A stretch of 8,132 nt of DNA from an uncultured Alphaproteobacteria bacterium (GTDB lineage: Bacteria > Pseudomonadota > Alphaproteobacteria > Micavibrionales > Micavibrionaceae): NCBI GenBank assembly GCA_937128575.1, contig CAKZMN010000019.1, forward strand, positions 1 to 8,132, given 5' to 3'. Both the position numbers and the translations under genes were made by a program. A model generated the notes under the pieces. That model was not told where the DNA came from. It worked only from the letters and a program-made list of their open reading frames with translations, and ran no database searches. Numbering within the stretch: the stretch's first letter is position 1; every line of letters begins with the position of its first letter. Positions 6,042 to 8,132 of the stretch are shown here, one piece after another.

Positions 6042-8132
6042 TTAATCTTCACGTACATCATCAATAAATATGGCGGTAATGGCTAGGTTGCTTAAAATTT
6101 GGCTGATGTCTTTTGCGCTTTCAATGAAATCGAATGGCTTTGGGTCGCGCGGCACAATGATGGTTGAGCCGGGCGGAATGAACGCTGCCTTGTGGTTCCA
6201 TGCACTGACCTGAAGAGGCTGCGCACTTCCGTCGGGGTAGATTACGAAGGTGCGATCTTTATCGGCGTGGAAGGAAAATCCTCCAGCCTCGTGGATGTAA
6301 TCAATCGGGTCTTTGTTTTCACGAAATTGTAGAGATGCTGCGGATAAAACTTCGCCGCGCACGCGCACATTTAATGATCGTTTCGGGATGAAGATGCGAT
6401 CGCCAGATTCGAGCAATGCATCAAGTTCTGGTCTGGTTTTTAGTTTTGCTAAATCAGCTTCAATGGTAATGCGACCAATGCCTTGCGCATTTTCTAACTC
6501 ATCAGCCAGCGCTCTGGCTTCGGCTATTTTTGCTGCGTTTATTTTCTCATCATTCATTTCTAATGCTGCAGCAATTGAGCGTTTTATATCGCGCGATTGT
6601 GCTTTGAATCTAGACACTTCCGCTTTGCGTTCGCTCTCGCGGCTGAAGATCGCGCCGTCGGGATAGGCCTGCGCTGTGAAACCGCCTGCGCGTTCCAGCA
6701 GATCGGACATTTGATCGCCAGGTAGTAAATCGTAACGGCCTGGGTTTTTAACCTCCCCAATGATCAGGACGCTTTTATCTTCCAGCTTTTTAAACTTCTG
6801 ATTGATGCGCACCGCGTCTCCGGCATTGATGATGATGTTTTCGGGATTGTCCTCGCGCAAATTCACGCGCGTGCGCTGCGTTCCTGCGCCGCCAGCATCG
6901 GACGTGATTTCTATGTTGTTCGTATTGGCCTCCAGCGTTAGGCCGCCCGCCACGGCCAAAAGATTATCTAGCGTTGTGCCTTCGCCCACGGGATAGGGGC
7001 CGGATTTTCGTACGGCGCCGCGCATAAAAACGCTGCGTTCTCGCAGGAAAGAAACCATGGATGGATCATCGATTGTTGCGCTGTCTTGCTGTCCCTGTAT
7101 GTCGCCTGCGCTTCGTGATCCCTCTGAGGCTTGCGGGCTTTCTTTTGTGTCTGACAAAGCATTGATTTGTGCGGTACTGAACAGATGCACGGCGTCCCCA
7201 TCATGAAGCTTTTGATCATACTCGCCCTTTAGCACAAGGCGCAGCGGGAAGCTGATGATTTTGTGGGTTAGCTGCTCGCTGTCCCAGCGCTCAATGGCGG
7301 CGATGAGGGGGTATATGTTTTTGCCCAGCACATCTTCGGAGGATAGAAGTTCCGACAGACTAAGGTTCTCATCAAGGGCGTGTAGGCCCGGCCTGCGTGT
7401 ATGGCCGAGTAGCTCGATCATGCCTGCACGTTTTTCCGTACCTTTCGAAATCATAAGGACGGATCCATCACCGAATAATGGTTTGAAGGCCTCGTGAATT
7501 TCACGGACGGTTTCTTTGCCGTCTTTTGTGACTTCTAACTTTATATGGCGATTTTTACCGGGGGCCAGAACGCCGCCGCCTAGCTCCAGCATTTCATTGA
7601 GGGTTAGTTTTTCGCTGCGGTTTTCGGGTTGGTGGCGCATGCCTTTTATCGCGGGGCGTATTTCATAAATGCCGGGGCGTTTTGCCTCGCCCGCAACCGC
7701 GATTGTTGGGCCAATGGCGGGCACAACCAAGCGGTCACCATCGCGTAGCGCAAGATCCATGGTCGAACTGCCATGCATAAGCAGGCCATAAATATCGATA
7801 ATAGTAGAGCGCCCATTGCGCACCAATTTAATCTGGCGCAGTGATCCAGTTTTTTGCACGCCGCCCGACTGCATCAGGGCATCAAGAACGGTGTTGAATA
7901 CGGTCATGGTTTGGCGGCCGGGCTTTTTGACGTGCCCCACAACCAAGATGCCGATTTGACGGACGCTAGATAGGGAAACAAAGGCTTCGGTGTTGTGCAG
8001 ATTGTCTGCGGCGGCCTTGATGGATTGGCGCACCTGTCCGATGCTGCGGCCTGCGGCGGGGATGGGTGGAAAGTCTTGAATGATTATCAGGCCGCGATCA
8101 TTCACCGTATAGGCGCCGCGATCATTGCGCTG
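6042..8132 (-). CDS. Multi-SLBB polysaccharide export protein (Wza-like), 5'-truncated by window edge
   Basis: The frame is open through the right edge, nine codons beyond a GTG at 8105, and that valine lies in a conserved strand (GAYTVNDRGLI). The real start is therefore outside the window; 696 residues are visible. Residues 1-57 are the second half of a Poly_export domain. Six SLBB-type repeats follow at roughly 60-144, 142-231, 237-321, 367-446, 455-584 and 587-661. Their signatures are VVGHVKKPG, VAGEAKRPG, LLGHTRRPG, MRGAVRKSG, IIGEVKNPG and VRGEVLSAA, most followed by an AGG or GGG turn. A polar linker (about 320-360) separates the third and fourth. The fifth carries a charged helical insertion (about 498-560). 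The C-terminus (FDFIESAKDISQIL, then a hydrophobic ITAIFI stretch) resembles the outer-membrane-spanning helix of Wza relatives. Such proteins form the periplasmic and outer-membrane conduit for exported polysaccharide. Any lipoprotein signal would lie outside the window. Confidence 0.9.
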   Translation of the reverse strand, partial: QRNDRGAYTVNDRGLIIIQDFPPIPAAGRSIGQVRQSIKAAADNLHNTEAFVSLSSVRQIGILVVGHVKKPGRQTMTVFNTVLDALMQSGGVQKTGSLRQIKLVRNGRSTIIDIYGLLMHGSSTMDLALRDGDRLVVPAIGPTIAVAGEAKRPGIYEIRPAIKGMRHQPENRSEKLTLNEMLELGGGVLAPGKNRHIKLEVTKDGKETVREIHEAFKPLFGDGSVLMISKGTEKRAGMIELLGHTRRPGLHALDENLSLSELLSSEDVLGKNIYPLIAAIERWDSEQLTHKIISFPLRLVLKGEYDQKLHDGDAVHLFSTAQINALSDTKESPQASEGSRSAGDIQGQQDSATIDDPSMVSFLRERSVFMRGAVRKSGPYPVGEGTTLDNLLAVAGGLTLEANTNNIEITSDAGGAGTQRTRVNLREDNPENIIINAGDAVRINQKFKKLEDKSVLIIGEVKNPGRYDLLPGDQMSDLLERAGGFTAQAYPDGAIFSRESERKAEVSRFKAQSRDIKRSIAAALEMNDEKINAAKIAEARALADELENAQGIGRITIEADLAKLKTRPELDALLESGDRIFIPKRSLNVRVRGEVLSAASLQFRENKDPIDYIHEAGGFSFHADKDRTFVIYPDGSAQPLQVSAWNHKAAFIPPGSTIIVPRDPKPFDFIESAKDISQILSNLAITAIFIDDVRED

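Noticed and set aside
6022..6044. CTAGCTAG dyad with a short T-run between the convergent genes
   Set aside because: The fold needs a mismatch and a G-U pair, and the T-run (TTTT) is short and offset; too weak to call a terminator.
6313..6666. + strand open frame of 117 codons inside the SLBB gene
   Set aside because: It is antisense to conserved SLBB repeats, has a Ser/Ala-rich low-information translation and no family features.
8103..8105. GTG as start codon of the SLBB export gene
   Set aside because: The frame continues upstream to the window edge, the GTG encodes a valine within a conserved Poly_export strand, and it would delete the N-terminal half of that domain.

Overview
The window is a stretch of a Gram-negative surface-polysaccharide (exopolysaccharide, capsule or O-antigen) biosynthesis and export locus. 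The gene set fits a Wzy-dependent pathway: a polymerase/ligase-like membrane protein, a Wzz-type chain-length regulator, three glycosyltransferases and a large multi-SLBB outer-membrane export protein of the Wza family. Mixed GC, with many GCGC-rich Arg and Ala codons, and the style of the Wzz and SLBB proteins suggest an alphaproteobacterium. That is an inference from protein style; no taxonomic marker gene is present.

Layout. Positions 1-930 (+) hold the 3' part of a polytopic O-antigen ligase/polymerase-like gene that enters from the left edge. After a 108-bp gap with a 12-bp perfect palindrome comes a compact + strand operon: a GT4 glycosyltransferase (1039-2367), a Wzz-like protein (2368-3354, starting on the base after the previous stop) and a GT2 glycosyltransferase (3329-4201, overlapping wzz by 26 bp). 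This operon runs head-on into a second GT2 gene on the - strand (4177-4950), and the two overlap tail-to-tail by 25 bp. A 135-bp divergent control region (4951-5085) separates that gene from a + strand gene of unknown function (5086-6033). Only 8 bp further on is the 3' end of the SLBB export gene, which runs on the - strand from beyond the right edge to 6042.

How the genes work together. The glycosyltransferases would build a lipid-linked repeat unit on the cytoplasmic face. The polymerase/ligase-like protein would polymerise or transfer it at the periplasmic face, the Wzz protein would set chain length, and the SLBB protein would form part of the channel across the periplasm and outer membrane. 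No flippase, initiating phosphosugar transferase or tyrosine autokinase lies inside the window.

The least explained element is the 315-residue acidic, cysteine-free protein at 5086-6033. It matches no family I recognise and is AT-richer in sampled stretches than the operon upstream. No tRNA, rRNA, CRISPR array, insertion sequence or attachment site was seen. I see no strong evidence for an entirely new system; the findings are mostly local oddities around a recognisable polysaccharide locus.
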